From SB11 sp965249955 (GTDB taxonomy: Bacteria; Bacteroidota; Bacteroidia; UBA8524), in assembly GCA_965249955.1 (NCBI GenBank), contig OZ252261.1, forward strand, positions 3,038,001 to 3,102,000: DNA of 64,000 nucleotides. Direction: 5' to 3'. The notes below the pieces were generated by a model. The model saw nothing but the letters and a program-made list of their open reading frames with translations. It was not told the origin of the DNA and did not search any database. A program made the translations under genes and the position numbers. Positions 1 through 8,395 of this stretch are shown one piece after another (position 1 is the stretch's first letter; each line of letters starts with the position of its first letter).

Positions 1-1
1 G

Positions 2-619
2 GCCGAGCCTTTTTTGTTCAATCGTTCGCGTAGTGAGGGTGCAAACGAAACCTATGCCACTTTGATGAACTATTATGTAATAGTATCGTGCCTCATCTTT
101 TTGTTTGTTATTTTCTTTTTACAACAATTTGCTGATTTCTTTTTGCGCAACGATGCCTACCACGAAGGATTATATGTAGTACCTATACTTTTATTGGCCA
201 ATTTATTTTTGGGCATATACTATAATCTATCTATTTGGTACAAACTTGCTGATAAAACCATAGTAGGCTCATACATATCAATAGCAGCAGCCGTTATTAC
301 TATTGTGTTAAATTTTATTACCATCCCTTTAATCAGTTACGAAGGCTCGGCATGGACTACTTTAATAGCCTACTTTTTTATGGCTGTTGCCTGCTATATC
401 ACAGGTAAAAAGCAGTATCATATACCATATCAGCTAAACAAAATTTATATTTATCTACTCGTTATGGCTCTGTTTTACCTTATATTTCAGGTAATACAAA
501 ACAGCAATGGCAAAGTGGGTATAGGTGTAAGTATAACACTACTTGCAGCCTACTTAGGCTTTGCTTATGCAGTAGAAAAAGGTAAAATATTGGCCTCGTT
601 CACATCACGCCGTGTATAA
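2..619 (+). CDS. Polysaccharide flippase (Wzx/MATE-like), C-terminal part
   Basis: The reading frame is open from base 2, so the gene starts before the window and only about the last 205 residues are seen. They are strongly hydrophobic, with about six membrane segments separated by short charged loops, and begin with a short AEPF stretch followed by a charged SRSEGA segment, as in oligosaccharide flippases of the polysaccharide biosynthesis family. Such proteins move lipid-linked sugars across the inner membrane. The family call rests on hydrophobicity pattern and on the neighbours: a sugar nucleotidyltransferase and envelope lipoproteins follow on the same strand. The stop is 65 bases before the dut start. 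No substrate can be inferred. Confidence 0.7.
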   Translation, partial: AEPFLFNRSRSEGANETYATLMNYYVIVSCLIFLFVIFFLQQFADFFLRNDAYHEGLYVVPILLLANLFLGIYYNLSIWYKLADKTIVGSYISIAAAVITIVLNFITIPLISYEGSAWTTLIAYFFMAVACYITGKKQYHIPYQLNKIYIYLLVMALFYLIFQVIQNSNGKVGIGVSITLLAAYLGFAYAVEKGKILASFTSRRV

Positions 620-684
620 GGTTGTGGCAAGTGATAGGGCATTTTTCAATCAAAATACTAAATTCGCAATCGCAAAATTTGCCA

Positions 685-1128
685 ATGGATAGTACACAAG
701 TCAATATAGTAAACCAATCAAAACACCCGCTGCCTCAATACCAAACTGCATTTTCGGCAGGTATGGATTTGAGAGCAAACCTTAATGAGCCTGAAACTTT
801 ACACCCTTTAGAACGTAAACTAATTGGTACAGGTTTGTTTATAGAGTTGCCTCAAGGTACAGAAGCGCAGGTGAGACCCCGCAGTGGTTTGGCATATAAA
901 AACGGTATTACGGTGCTTAATAGCCCGGGTACTATTGATGCCGATTATAGGGGAGAGGTTAAAGTATTGCTTGTAAACCTATCGAACGAAGCCTTTACTA
1001 TAAACGATGGCGAACGCATTGCCCAATTGGTAATAGCACAGCACCAAACAGCCCAATGGAACGAGGTTGAAACCTTAAGTGAAACCGAGCGCAACGCAGG
1101 CGGTTTTGGACACACGGGCACAAAATAA
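685..1128 (+). CDS. dut: dUTP diphosphatase
   Basis: The product hydrolyses dUTP to dUMP and pyrophosphate, keeping uracil out of DNA and feeding dTMP synthesis. All five trimeric dUTPase motifs are present: AGMDLRA (25-31), RPRSGLA (64-70), GTIDADYRGEV (82-92, with the catalytic Asp), GERIAQLV (109-116) and the C-terminal NAGGFGHTG arm (137-145). I chose the ATG at 685, giving 147 residues, the usual length. The frame is open upstream to a TTG at 622, but those 21 residues are not conserved-looking. It lies in a plus-strand run of envelope genes. Confidence 0.95.
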   Translation: MDSTQVNIVNQSKHPLPQYQTAFSAGMDLRANLNEPETLHPLERKLIGTGLFIELPQGTEAQVRPRSGLAYKNGITVLNSPGTIDADYRGEVKVLLVNLSNEAFTINDGERIAQLVIAQHQTAQWNEVETLSETERNAGGFGHTGTK

Positions 1129-1167
1129 TTTTTTTAAGTAGATACATAAAACAGAAACCGATACAGC

Positions 1168-2175
1168 ATGAATATTATAGTACCAATGGCAGGGATGGGA
1201 AAACGAATGAGGCCGCATACCCTAACTACTCCAAAACCTTTAGTACCCGTAGCAGGCAAACCCATAGTAGAGCATTTGGTGCACGACTTGGCTGGTATGT
1301 GTAATGAAAAGATTGAAGAAGTAGCTTTTGTAATAGGTAGAAATTTTGGCCCCGAAGCTGAGGCCAACCTTTTAAAAATTGCTGAAAACATTGGAGCTGT
1401 TGGTAAGATATTTTATCAAGATGAAGCATTGGGAACTGCCCATGCCGTATACTGTGCCGAGCCTTGCTTGCGAGGTAATGTAATAGTAGCTTTTGCTGAT
1501 ACCATTTTTCGTGCTGATTTTAAATTGGATGCAGGAAAAGACGGTGTTATTTGGGTGAATAAAGTAGAAAACCCACAACAGTTTGGCGTAGTTAAAATAG
1601 CTGCCGAAGGAAACATAAGTGAGTTTATTGAAAAACCACAAGAGTTTGTGTCAGACCTTGCCATTATTGGTATCTATTATTTTAAAGATGGTGATAACCT
1701 ATCGGCAGAAATAAAATACCTTTTAGATAATGATATAAAAGATAAAGGTGAGTACCAACTTACCAACGCCCTTGAAAACATGAAAAACAAGGGGCTTAAA
1801 TTTCACCCCGGTACCGTAGGCGAGTGGCTAGACTGTGGCAATAAAAATGCTACCGTACACACCAACCAACGCGTATTAGAAATTGAAAAAAATAAATATG
1901 CCAATATACCTGCTAGTGCACAGCTACAAAATGTACAAATAGTACCCCCTTGCTATATTGGCGAAAACGTAAAAATAAGCAATTCTGTTATTGGTCCTCA
2001 CGCCTCTATTGGCAGTGATTGCGAAATAGAAAACTCGTTAATATCAAACTCAATAGTACAAGCCAAAGCCAAGCTAAAAAATGCCAATATTGTAAACAGT
2101 ATGCTAGGCAAAGAAGCTAAATTTACCGGCAAGCAAGACGATGTGAGTATTAGCGACTTTTCTGTTATGGAATAG
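1168..2175 (+). CDS. Sugar-1-phosphate nucleotidyltransferase
   Basis: This 335-residue protein opens with the nucleotidyltransferase signature: AGMGKRMRP at residues 8-16 and TTPKPLVPVAGKPI at 20-33. The fold is that of glucose-1-phosphate thymidylyl- or uridylyltransferases. The C-terminal third (from about residue 245) has isoleucine-rich periodic segments such as CYIGENVKISNSVIGPHASI, typical of a left-handed beta-helix (hexapeptide repeats). It should make an NDP-sugar for surface polysaccharide. The sugar and the nucleotide cannot be told from sequence alone. It follows dut by 39 bases and sits near a flippase gene, in keeping with an envelope role. Confidence 0.88.
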   Translation: MNIIVPMAGMGKRMRPHTLTTPKPLVPVAGKPIVEHLVHDLAGMCNEKIEEVAFVIGRNFGPEAEANLLKIAENIGAVGKIFYQDEALGTAHAVYCAEPCLRGNVIVAFADTIFRADFKLDAGKDGVIWVNKVENPQQFGVVKIAAEGNISEFIEKPQEFVSDLAIIGIYYFKDGDNLSAEIKYLLDNDIKDKGEYQLTNALENMKNKGLKFHPGTVGEWLDCGNKNATVHTNQRVLEIEKNKYANIPASAQLQNVQIVPPCYIGENVKISNSVIGPHASIGSDCEIENSLISNSIVQAKAKLKNANIVNSMLGKEAKFTGKQDDVSISDFSVME

Positions 2176-2240
2176 TTTTAGCTGTTTACCTTTTACGTAA
2201 CATTTTTATTAATATTACGTTAACTTAAAAAAATCTCACT

Positions 2241-3989
2241 TTGCGCCCTACTAATAAATACCTGTTTTCATTTTTGCTTTTGGCTGTATTGGCAGTAGGT
2301 TGCAAAACCACCAAAACAGCTAGTACTCAACAAAGAGCTATCGATGGTAGTCGCGCCAAATTTAAAAGTGAGGCAGATAAACTATACTTCGATAACCTGT
2401 TTTTTGATGCTACCAAAGCGAAGCTTTTAGGCCGAAATGAAGAGGCTATAGGTAAGTTTAAACAATGCCTAAAAATAAACGATAATGTAGCCGACGTATA
2501 CTATCAACTATACCTGTGCTATTTGGCCGATGGGAAACAAGGCGCGCTTGAAATGCTGGATAAAGGCATAGAGCTTGAACCCAAAAACGAGTGGTATTTA
2601 TATGAAAAAGCCGAAATACTTCGTCGCACACGCCGCCATACCGATGCCGCACAAGTATATGCTGAGCTTATAAAACTTAATCCCAAAAAAAGAGACTATT
2701 ATGATGATGCCGTTGAACAATTGGCAATGGGCAAAAAAGTAAAAGATGCCATTGAGGTATTGGATGAAATGGAAGCCAAATTTGGCTTATCAGAAGAGAT
2801 TATCCGTAGGAAAGAAGAAATGTACCTATACTTAGGCCAACCTCAACAAGCTATTGCCGAAGTAAAAAAGCTGGTAGAAACAATGCCCAACAATACAGTA
2901 TATATGGGCATGTTGGCAGAATTGTATTCTATGACGGGGGAAACAGAAATGGCTTTTATACTGTTTAATAAAATACTAACCATACAACCCAAAAACGGTA
3001 AAGCCCATTTTGGTTTAGCAAGTTTATACCGTATAAGAAGAGATAGCAGCAACACCATAAAAGAATTGATGCTAGGCTTTGAAGACAACCAAGTATCTAC
3101 AAAAGAAAAAATAAATGTAATACTTTCCATAGCCCCGTTGGGCGATAACGATACCAACTACCGCAAGCAAGTATTACAGTTGGCCGATATATTGGTAAAA
3201 ACCCATCCTGATGAGCCACAAACCCATGCCATATATGCCGATTTGTTGTTTGGTAACAGACAATTTAAACAAGCTATTGATGAGTACGAAGCAACAGTTA
3301 GTTTAGATGCCAATAACTTTAAGGTATGGCAGCAATTGCTTAGTGCTTACGAGCAAACAAGCAATTATGCTCAATTAGAAAAACGAAGTGATGCTGCGCT
3401 TGAGCTTTTCCCCAACAGAGTAATATTTTATTATTACAACGCCAACGGTGCATATCGTTTAGATAACTATAAAAAAGCTGCCTATACAGCACAAATGGGT
3501 ATTGATTTAGGTATTGGCGATAAATTTGTAAACATAGGTTTATACACCATAGCAGGCGATGCTTACTATAAGCTAAAAGACTATGCGTATAGTTTTTCTG
3601 CGTTGGATAAAGCGTTAATTATTGACCCCGAAAATGCGTATGTGCTAAACAATTATGCTTACTACCTTGCGCAACAAAGTCAAAAGCTTGATAAAGCCCT
3701 TGCAATGGCAAAACAAGCATTACAACTACAGCCCGATAATCCCGCTTATATGGATACCTACGGATGGGTATTGTATAAAAACGGAAAATATGCCGATGCT
3801 AAAACCTACATACAAAAAGCCTTAGATATATTGCCTACCGATAGAGAATTGCTAGAACACATGGGCGATGTGCAATACCAACTGGGAAACAAGCAAGAAG
3901 CCCTTGTATACTGGAAAAAATCAAAAGAAAACGGAAATAAATCAGCACAACTAGAAAAAAAGATAAATGAAGGTATACTTCTCGACTAA
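2241..3989 (+). CDS. TPR-repeat lipoprotein
   Basis: A 582-residue protein with a lipoprotein signal (lipobox LAVGC, Cys21) followed by many tetratricopeptide repeats from about residue 55 to the end. Clear repeat helices include the AYVLNNYAYYLAQQSQKLDKAL and PAYMDTYGWVLYKNGKYADA regions. TPRs are protein-interaction scaffolds, so it probably organises an envelope complex. No enzymatic domain is seen. The best start is the TTG at 2241, because no ATG precedes the signal peptide. The 3' end overlaps the next gene by 23 bases, which suggests translational coupling with the DUF4292 gene and the LytM gene after it. Confidence 0.85.
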   Translation: MRPTNKYLFSFLLLAVLAVGCKTTKTASTQQRAIDGSRAKFKSEADKLYFDNLFFDATKAKLLGRNEEAIGKFKQCLKINDNVADVYYQLYLCYLADGKQGALEMLDKGIELEPKNEWYLYEKAEILRRTRRHTDAAQVYAELIKLNPKKRDYYDDAVEQLAMGKKVKDAIEVLDEMEAKFGLSEEIIRRKEEMYLYLGQPQQAIAEVKKLVETMPNNTVYMGMLAELYSMTGETEMAFILFNKILTIQPKNGKAHFGLASLYRIRRDSSNTIKELMLGFEDNQVSTKEKINVILSIAPLGDNDTNYRKQVLQLADILVKTHPDEPQTHAIYADLLFGNRQFKQAIDEYEATVSLDANNFKVWQQLLSAYEQTSNYAQLEKRSDAALELFPNRVIFYYYNANGAYRLDNYKKAAYTAQMGIDLGIGDKFVNIGLYTIAGDAYYKLKDYAYSFSALDKALIIDPENAYVLNNYAYYLAQQSQKLDKALAMAKQALQLQPDNPAYMDTYGWVLYKNGKYADAKTYIQKALDILPTDRELLEHMGDVQYQLGNKQEALVYWKKSKENGNKSAQLEKKINEGILLD

Positions 3990-4767
3990 AACAGCACGTC
4001 TACTGCCCATAATACTTGTTTTGTTGCTACCCGCAATGTTTTTAGCATCGTGCAAAAGCAAAAAAGCAGTAGTAAATGCTATAGATAACTCATCAGTAAA
4101 TAGAGAAGACAAAAAGCAGGTATTTAAAGCCATTAATGATAATAGGTTTGAGTTTGAATACCTAGCATCATCAGCATCATGCAATTACGAAGGTACAGCA
4201 GGAAAATATAATTTTAACGTTAGCTTGCGTATGCAGCGCAACGAAAAAATTTGGATGTCGGTATCCGTATTTTTTATAGAAGCAGCTCGTATATACATCA
4301 CCAAAGATTCGGTACACATTATCAACTACCTCGAAAACTATTCAATAAGCCGTAGTATCAGCTTTTTAACACAATATACAGGACAAAAACTTACCGTAGG
4401 GCAAATTCAAGATATAATGGTAGGAAACTCTGTTGTAACACACGATGTAAACTCATCATACGTATATGCAGATGGAAGACCGCGTATAACTACTCGTATG
4501 GGACAATATTTGTTTGCCGAAGAATACCACTACGAGTATTTTAGACCTACCAAAATAAAAGGAGATGAAGCTACAACAAACAATAAAATGGAGTTGGAGT
4601 ACGATGAGTTTATACAAGTTAATAACAGGTTAATACCCAATTTCCTTAAACTTTTGGCAGTTACCAACACCCAAACTATTAGTGCAACACTAAAATATTC
4701 CGATATTAGCACCGAAACCATAACCAACTGGCCATTTAAAATTCCGGCTAAGTATGAGCGTAAATAG
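3967..4767 (+). CDS. DUF4292 lipoprotein
   Basis: A 266-residue protein with a lipoprotein signal peptide ending in FLASC (Cys29), then a beta-rich domain I recognise as DUF4292, a family confined largely to Bacteroidota. The fold is thought to resemble outer-membrane lipoprotein carriers such as LolB, so a role in lipoprotein or lipid handling is possible but is inference. It overlaps the upstream TPR gene by 23 bases and the downstream LytM gene by 14 bases, so the three are very likely one operon. No catalytic motif is visible. Confidence 0.85.
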   Translation: MKVYFSTKTARLLPIILVLLLPAMFLASCKSKKAVVNAIDNSSVNREDKKQVFKAINDNRFEFEYLASSASCNYEGTAGKYNFNVSLRMQRNEKIWMSVSVFFIEAARIYITKDSVHIINYLENYSISRSISFLTQYTGQKLTVGQIQDIMVGNSVVTHDVNSSYVYADGRPRITTRMGQYLFAEEYHYEYFRPTKIKGDEATTNNKMELEYDEFIQVNNRLIPNFLKLLAVTNTQTISATLKYSDISTETITNWPFKIPAKYERK

Positions 4768-6004
4768 GTGCTACATAATTTTTATAACAGCTTTTTTGTT
4801 TTTGCTACCCCAGCTTTCTGAGGGTCAAAGCCGTAGAACGCTTGAAAAAAGGCGCAAACAAAAAGAGAAAGAAATAAAACTTACTAAGAAAATTTTAGAT
4901 CAAACACGTTCTAAAAAAAATAAAACCCTTAGCCAACTTACCCTTCTTGATAGGCAAATAAAAATGCGCGAAGAGCTTATTAGCACTATGGCCGATGAAA
5001 TAGCCGTAATAGATAAGCAAATTGAGAGCGAAAACACCAATATAAAAACACTGGGCAAAGAGCTTGAAAGACTTAAAACCGAATACGCCGATATGATATA
5101 TCGCGCTTATAAAATGCGCGAGAGTGGCGATTTATCCTCGTATGTATTGGCATCAGAAAACTTTAATCAGGCCATTAAGCGTATAAAATACGTACAACAA
5201 ATTGGAGACGATAGAGAGCGACATCTGGTTTTAATATCAGGTATGCAGGATAGCATTGCTCAACAATTAGTACAGCTTAAAAAGATTAAAAGCCAAAAAA
5301 GCGACCTTTTAGCATTGAAAGAAACAGAAAAAGATGAGCTAAAGGGAGATAGGCTAGAAAACCAAAAGCTGGTAAAAAACCTGCAACAAAAAGAAAGCGA
5401 ACTAAAAAAAGACCTCGCCGAGAAGAAAAAAGCAGCTAAAAAACTCGACGACCAGATACGTAAATTAATACAAGAAGAGATAAGCCGTGCCCAAGAAGCT
5501 GAGCGAAAACGAAACGCCAATAAAGCCCCAAAAGATAAAAAAACAACCACCAGTGGCGAGATGGCACTTACGCCTGAAGCCGAAGCACTGGCAAAAGAGT
5601 TTGGCAAAAATAAAGGCAAGTTGCCTTGGCCTGTTGAGCGTGGAATAATAATGCGCAAATTTGGCACTTATGCACACCCCGACCTTAAAGGGATAACCAT
5701 TGTAAATAATGGATTAGACATTGCCTCAGTAAAAGGCTCGCAAGCACGTGCTATTATGGAGGGAGAAGTACGCTCGGTATTCTCAATACCGGGTATGCAA
5801 AAAGCCGTTATGGTAAAACACGGAAATTATTTTACAGTGTATGCCCACCTAAGTAATGTATTGGTAAACAGGGGCGACTACGTAAAAGCACAACAAAATT
5901 TAGGTGTTATATTTACCGACGAAGGGGAGGGAAAAACAATTTTGCACTTCGAAATTTGGCAAAATAGCAACAACCTTAACCCTGAGCTTTGGTTAGCTAA
6001 ATAA
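4754..6004 (+). CDS. EnvC-like murein hydrolase activator (degenerate LytM/M23)
   Basis: A 416-residue secreted protein: signal peptide (1-24), a long charged coiled coil (about 25-250) rich in Lys, Glu and Leu, a linker, and a C-terminal LytM/M23 domain (about 290-416). The domain keeps YAHL and HFEIW, but the first zinc-ligand motif reads NNGLDIA where active enzymes have HxGxDI, so the metal-binding His is Asn. Loss of zinc ligands is the hallmark of EnvC-type activators, which switch on amidases during septum splitting rather than cutting peptidoglycan themselves. The architecture and the operon with two lipoproteins support that role. Confidence 0.85.
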   Translation: MSVNRCYIIFITAFLFLLPQLSEGQSRRTLEKRRKQKEKEIKLTKKILDQTRSKKNKTLSQLTLLDRQIKMREELISTMADEIAVIDKQIESENTNIKTLGKELERLKTEYADMIYRAYKMRESGDLSSYVLASENFNQAIKRIKYVQQIGDDRERHLVLISGMQDSIAQQLVQLKKIKSQKSDLLALKETEKDELKGDRLENQKLVKNLQQKESELKKDLAEKKKAAKKLDDQIRKLIQEEISRAQEAERKRNANKAPKDKKTTTSGEMALTPEAEALAKEFGKNKGKLPWPVERGIIMRKFGTYAHPDLKGITIVNNGLDIASVKGSQARAIMEGEVRSVFSIPGMQKAVMVKHGNYFTVYAHLSNVLVNRGDYVKAQQNLGVIFTDEGEGKTILHFEIWQNSNNLNPELWLAK

Positions 6005-6023
6005 AAACCACAATATTTACAAA

Positions 6024-6956
6024 ATGCAAAAGCTTGCCGTAATAGATTGTGGTACCAACACTTTTCATCTTTTGGTTGCCACCATCAGCAATACCGTTTT
6101 TACTGTAGAATATAAAAAGCAATTTGCCGTAAAATTGGGCGAAGGGGGAATAAATCAAAAGCAAATACAGCCTGAAGCCTTTAAACGAGGTATTGATGCT
6201 TTGGTATTTTTTTCTCAAAAGCTAAAAGAGTTAAATGTAAATTATCTCAAAGCTTTTGCTACATCGGCAACACGTTCGGCACAAAACGGTTTAGAGTTTG
6301 AGCGTGAGGTATTTGAAAAAATAGGTATACGCCTTAGTGTAATTGATGGCAACCGAGAGGCACAACTTATATTTAAAGGGGTGCAGCAAGCCTTCCCAAT
6401 GACGGATGAAAACGTATTGGTGATGGATATTGGCGGCGGTAGTGTTGAGTTTACCATAGGCAATAAAACTAGCTTACAATGGTTTGCTAGTTTTGATATT
6501 GGTGCAGCCCGATTGGTAGAAAAATACCACCGCACTGAGCCCATATCACCAGCCGATGTAATGGTGTTAAACACCCATTTAGATGAGCAATTAGCACCTT
6601 TGGCAACTGCCTTGCAACAATACAAGGTTACAAAATTGGTAGGCTCGGCAGGTTCGTTTGACAGTATATGCGAGTTGGTAAACGATAAGTTTGGTACTAC
6701 ACTGTTTAAAAATAACGAAACTTGGGACGAGATACCATTGGAGTATTACCAGCAAATACACAGTGAACTATTAGATTCAACTTATGAAGATCGCTTGCAA
6801 ATGGCAGGTTTGGCCGATTATAGGGTAGAGATGATGGTAGTATCAAGTTGCCTTATGCACTATGTGTTATCAAGATTTTGGCTTCAAAAAATGTATTGTT
6901 CGGCCTATGCACTTAAAGAAGGCGCATTGTACGAAATGTTGGAGAAGATGGGGTGA
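6024..6956 (+). CDS. ppx: Ppx/GppA family phosphatase
   Basis: A 310-residue member of the exopolyphosphatase / guanosine pentaphosphatase family (ASKHA fold). Phosphate-binding loops are seen at the N-terminus (VIDCGTNTFHLLVA, residues 6-19) and mid-protein (VMDIGGGSVEF), and GSAGSFDSI lies where the adenosine-region loop is expected. It is the short form, made of the two ASKHA domains only, without the C-terminal HD-like domains of E. coli Ppx. It could hydrolyse polyphosphate or pppGpp; the sequence does not decide. It starts 19 bases after the LytM gene and may be the last gene of that operon. Confidence 0.9.
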   Translation: MQKLAVIDCGTNTFHLLVATISNTVFTVEYKKQFAVKLGEGGINQKQIQPEAFKRGIDALVFFSQKLKELNVNYLKAFATSATRSAQNGLEFEREVFEKIGIRLSVIDGNREAQLIFKGVQQAFPMTDENVLVMDIGGGSVEFTIGNKTSLQWFASFDIGAARLVEKYHRTEPISPADVMVLNTHLDEQLAPLATALQQYKVTKLVGSAGSFDSICELVNDKFGTTLFKNNETWDEIPLEYYQQIHSELLDSTYEDRLQMAGLADYRVEMMVVSSCLMHYVLSRFWLQKMYCSAYALKEGALYEMLEKMG

Positions 6957-6977
6957 TTTTGATATTATGTAGTAAAT

Positions 6978-7486
6978 AACGTGAGTTTGGGTTAAGGACA
7001 TATATAGACATCGCTATTTCTGTTACTTTTTCTGCCAAAAAGTAACCAAAAGGCAGGCTCTGCTGAATATTCCTTGTAAAATTACGGAACCCCCTGCCAC
7101 AGAAAAAACGACTTGCCCATACGCACTTTTTCCCACCCTTCGCTGCTAAGACACGTTTTGCCTTTTACCCTTCCCTGCTTCCTTGTTTTACAGGAATATT
7201 CAGCAAGGCCGATGGTGTACCTGTAATGCTAGTTGCACTCCAATACCGTCCTGTACAGCGTGTGCAGTTATAAAATTGTGTGTAGACATAGTGCACAAGT
7301 TGCCTAGTGAAATTTTTAAAAGCTGGTAAAGGTTTGTTAACCATGACGGTTTAAAAATTTCCAAGCAACGGCAAGAAATTTCATAACGGAAGTAAGCCTG
7401 TGGGCAGGAAAAACGCCTTACAGAACGAGAGGGTTTTATTTCTTTTGCCCTCGAAAGAAAGTATAAAATTAAACCGAACCCACGTT
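6978..7486. mobile_element. MITE-like element with imperfect terminal inverted repeats
   Basis: The ends are 18-base inverted repeats: AACGTGAGTTTGGGTTAA at 6978-6995 and TTAAACCGAACCCACGTT at 7469-7486, matching at 15 of 18 positions. AAAT flanks both sides (6974-6977 and 7487-7490), a possible 4-base target duplication, though weak in AT-rich DNA. Inside are more inverted repeats: a perfect 10-5-10 hairpin at 7022-7046, a pair at 7061-7081 / 7186-7205 differing by one base insertion, and a 12-base perfect pair at 7309-7320 / 7350-7361 with partly matching flanks. It has no coding capacity, so it would be non-autonomous. Alternatives are a structured repeat or the decayed core of an insertion sequence. 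Confidence 0.5.
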
Positions 7487-7493
7487 AAATAAA

Positions 7494-7520
7494 AAACGGC
7501 GAGGTTTTGCCCCACCGTTT
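7494..7520 (-). terminator. Rho-independent terminator after cytochrome operon
   Basis: Read on the minus strand, an 11-base-pair stem (AAACGGTGGGG with CCTCGCCGTTT, two G-U pairs) with a CAAAA loop is followed by a T-rich tract. It lies 26 bases after the stop of the cytochrome gene at 7546. Confidence 0.75.
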
Positions 7521-7545
7521 CAGTTATCTATATCTTTTTTTTAAT

Positions 7546-7935
7546 CTAGTCGTTCAAACTATTAATCCAACCGGCTATTTTCATAGCATCTTCTTGTGGA
7601 ACGTCTTTTAGCCCAAGCATTGGAGGGTAACCCGGCCAATTGTCAGGTTTTGGATTGTATATCAAATTTACAATAGCTTCATCAGAATAGTTGCGCATAG
7701 CTACTTCGGTATAGGCAGGGCCTATAAGCTTTTCGTCTGTTTTGTGGCAAGTAAGGCACGTATGCTTTTCAAGCAAAACCTCAATATCTGCGGGTATTGC
7801 AGCAACAGGTTCGGGGGTAGGTTCAGCAGGCGTAGTTTCCTGTGGGGTAGTAGTGGTTTGTGTGGGCTTTTTATCATCTCCGCACGAGGCAACAAAAAAT
7901 CCTGTTAAGGCTAGTGCAATAAGTACTTTTTTCAT
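7546..7935 (-). CDS. Lipoprotein c-type cytochrome (monohaem)
   Basis: A 129-residue protein with a lipobox VASC (Cys18), a Pro/Thr-rich linker (about 24-48) and a small cytochrome c domain. The haem motif is CLTCH (60-64) and the likely distal ligand is Met106 in the PPML segment, as in cytochrome c551/c552 types. It would carry electrons at the outer face of the inner membrane or in the periplasm. It is the last gene of a minus-strand set, 76 bases after another haem-motif lipoprotein gene, and is followed by a good terminator. Its redox partners are not in the window. Confidence 0.88.
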   Translation of the reverse strand: MKKVLIALALTGFFVASCGDDKKPTQTTTTPQETTPAEPTPEPVAAIPADIEVLLEKHTCLTCHKTDEKLIGPAYTEVAMRNYSDEAIVNLIYNPKPDNWPGYPPMLGLKDVPQEDAMKIAGWINSLND

Positions 7936-8011
7936 GGCGGTAATTTTAACAGTTCAAAACTACACTTTGCCCACTAATACTGCTATGACTTTTATCACAT
8001 TATTACTCTTT

Positions 8012-8395
8012 TCAGTTGCTTTTTAAATACCTAATGGTATCAATCCAATTACTAATTTCAATTAGAGTACTATCGCCCAAGTAATTAAAATCGGGATGTG
8101 CAATTTTTGAAGTATCATTAAACCGTTTAGGATCTTTTAGTAGAGATATTATTTTTTCTTTAAGAAGCCCTTTTTCACTAATTTCAGTAAAAGGGCTTCC
8201 TACTATCATAAAATCAGAAATTGCATGGCAAGCTGAGCAATTTTCTTCAATCGTTATTGGTGCTAATGTAGCAGCCTCACTTTCAGGTAACAGTGCATTT
8301 CCGCATATGGCAACAGGCTCTTCCTTTTTCACTTTTGTTTCACATGAAAAGAAAAGAACCAGACCAATGATGCTTAGAAAAGATTTAAACTTCAT
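8012..8395 (-). CDS. Cytochrome c-like lipoprotein
   Basis: A 127-residue protein with a lipobox FFSC (Cys18) and a single haem-binding motif CSACH (53-57), followed by helices ending in ISNWIDTIRYL, the usual C-terminal helix of small cytochromes c. The segment where the distal Met is expected reads SKIAHPDFNYLG and has no Met, so the sixth ligand may be His or absent. That would change its redox potential or make it a sensor. Its ATG overlaps the stop of the upstream secreted peptidase-like gene (ATGA), so the two are probably translationally coupled. Confidence 0.78.
   Translation of the reverse strand: MKFKSFLSIIGLVLFFSCETKVKKEEPVAICGNALLPESEAATLAPITIEENCSACHAISDFMIVGSPFTEISEKGLLKEKIISLLKDPKRFNDTSKIAHPDFNYLGDSTLIEISNWIDTIRYLKSN

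Larger units (their letters stand above)
6957..7545. other. 589-bp gene-free interval
   Basis: No credible gene lies between the ppx stop and the cytochrome gene on the opposite strand. Nearly all of it is occupied by the inverted-repeat element at 6978-7486, followed by the minus-strand terminator at 7494-7520. I see no tRNA, tmRNA, RNase P or 6S-like RNA in it. Confidence 0.7.

Noticed and set aside
622..684. Longer dut start at TTG 622
   Set aside because: The extra 21 residues are not typical of dUTPases, and the ATG at 685 gives the normal length.
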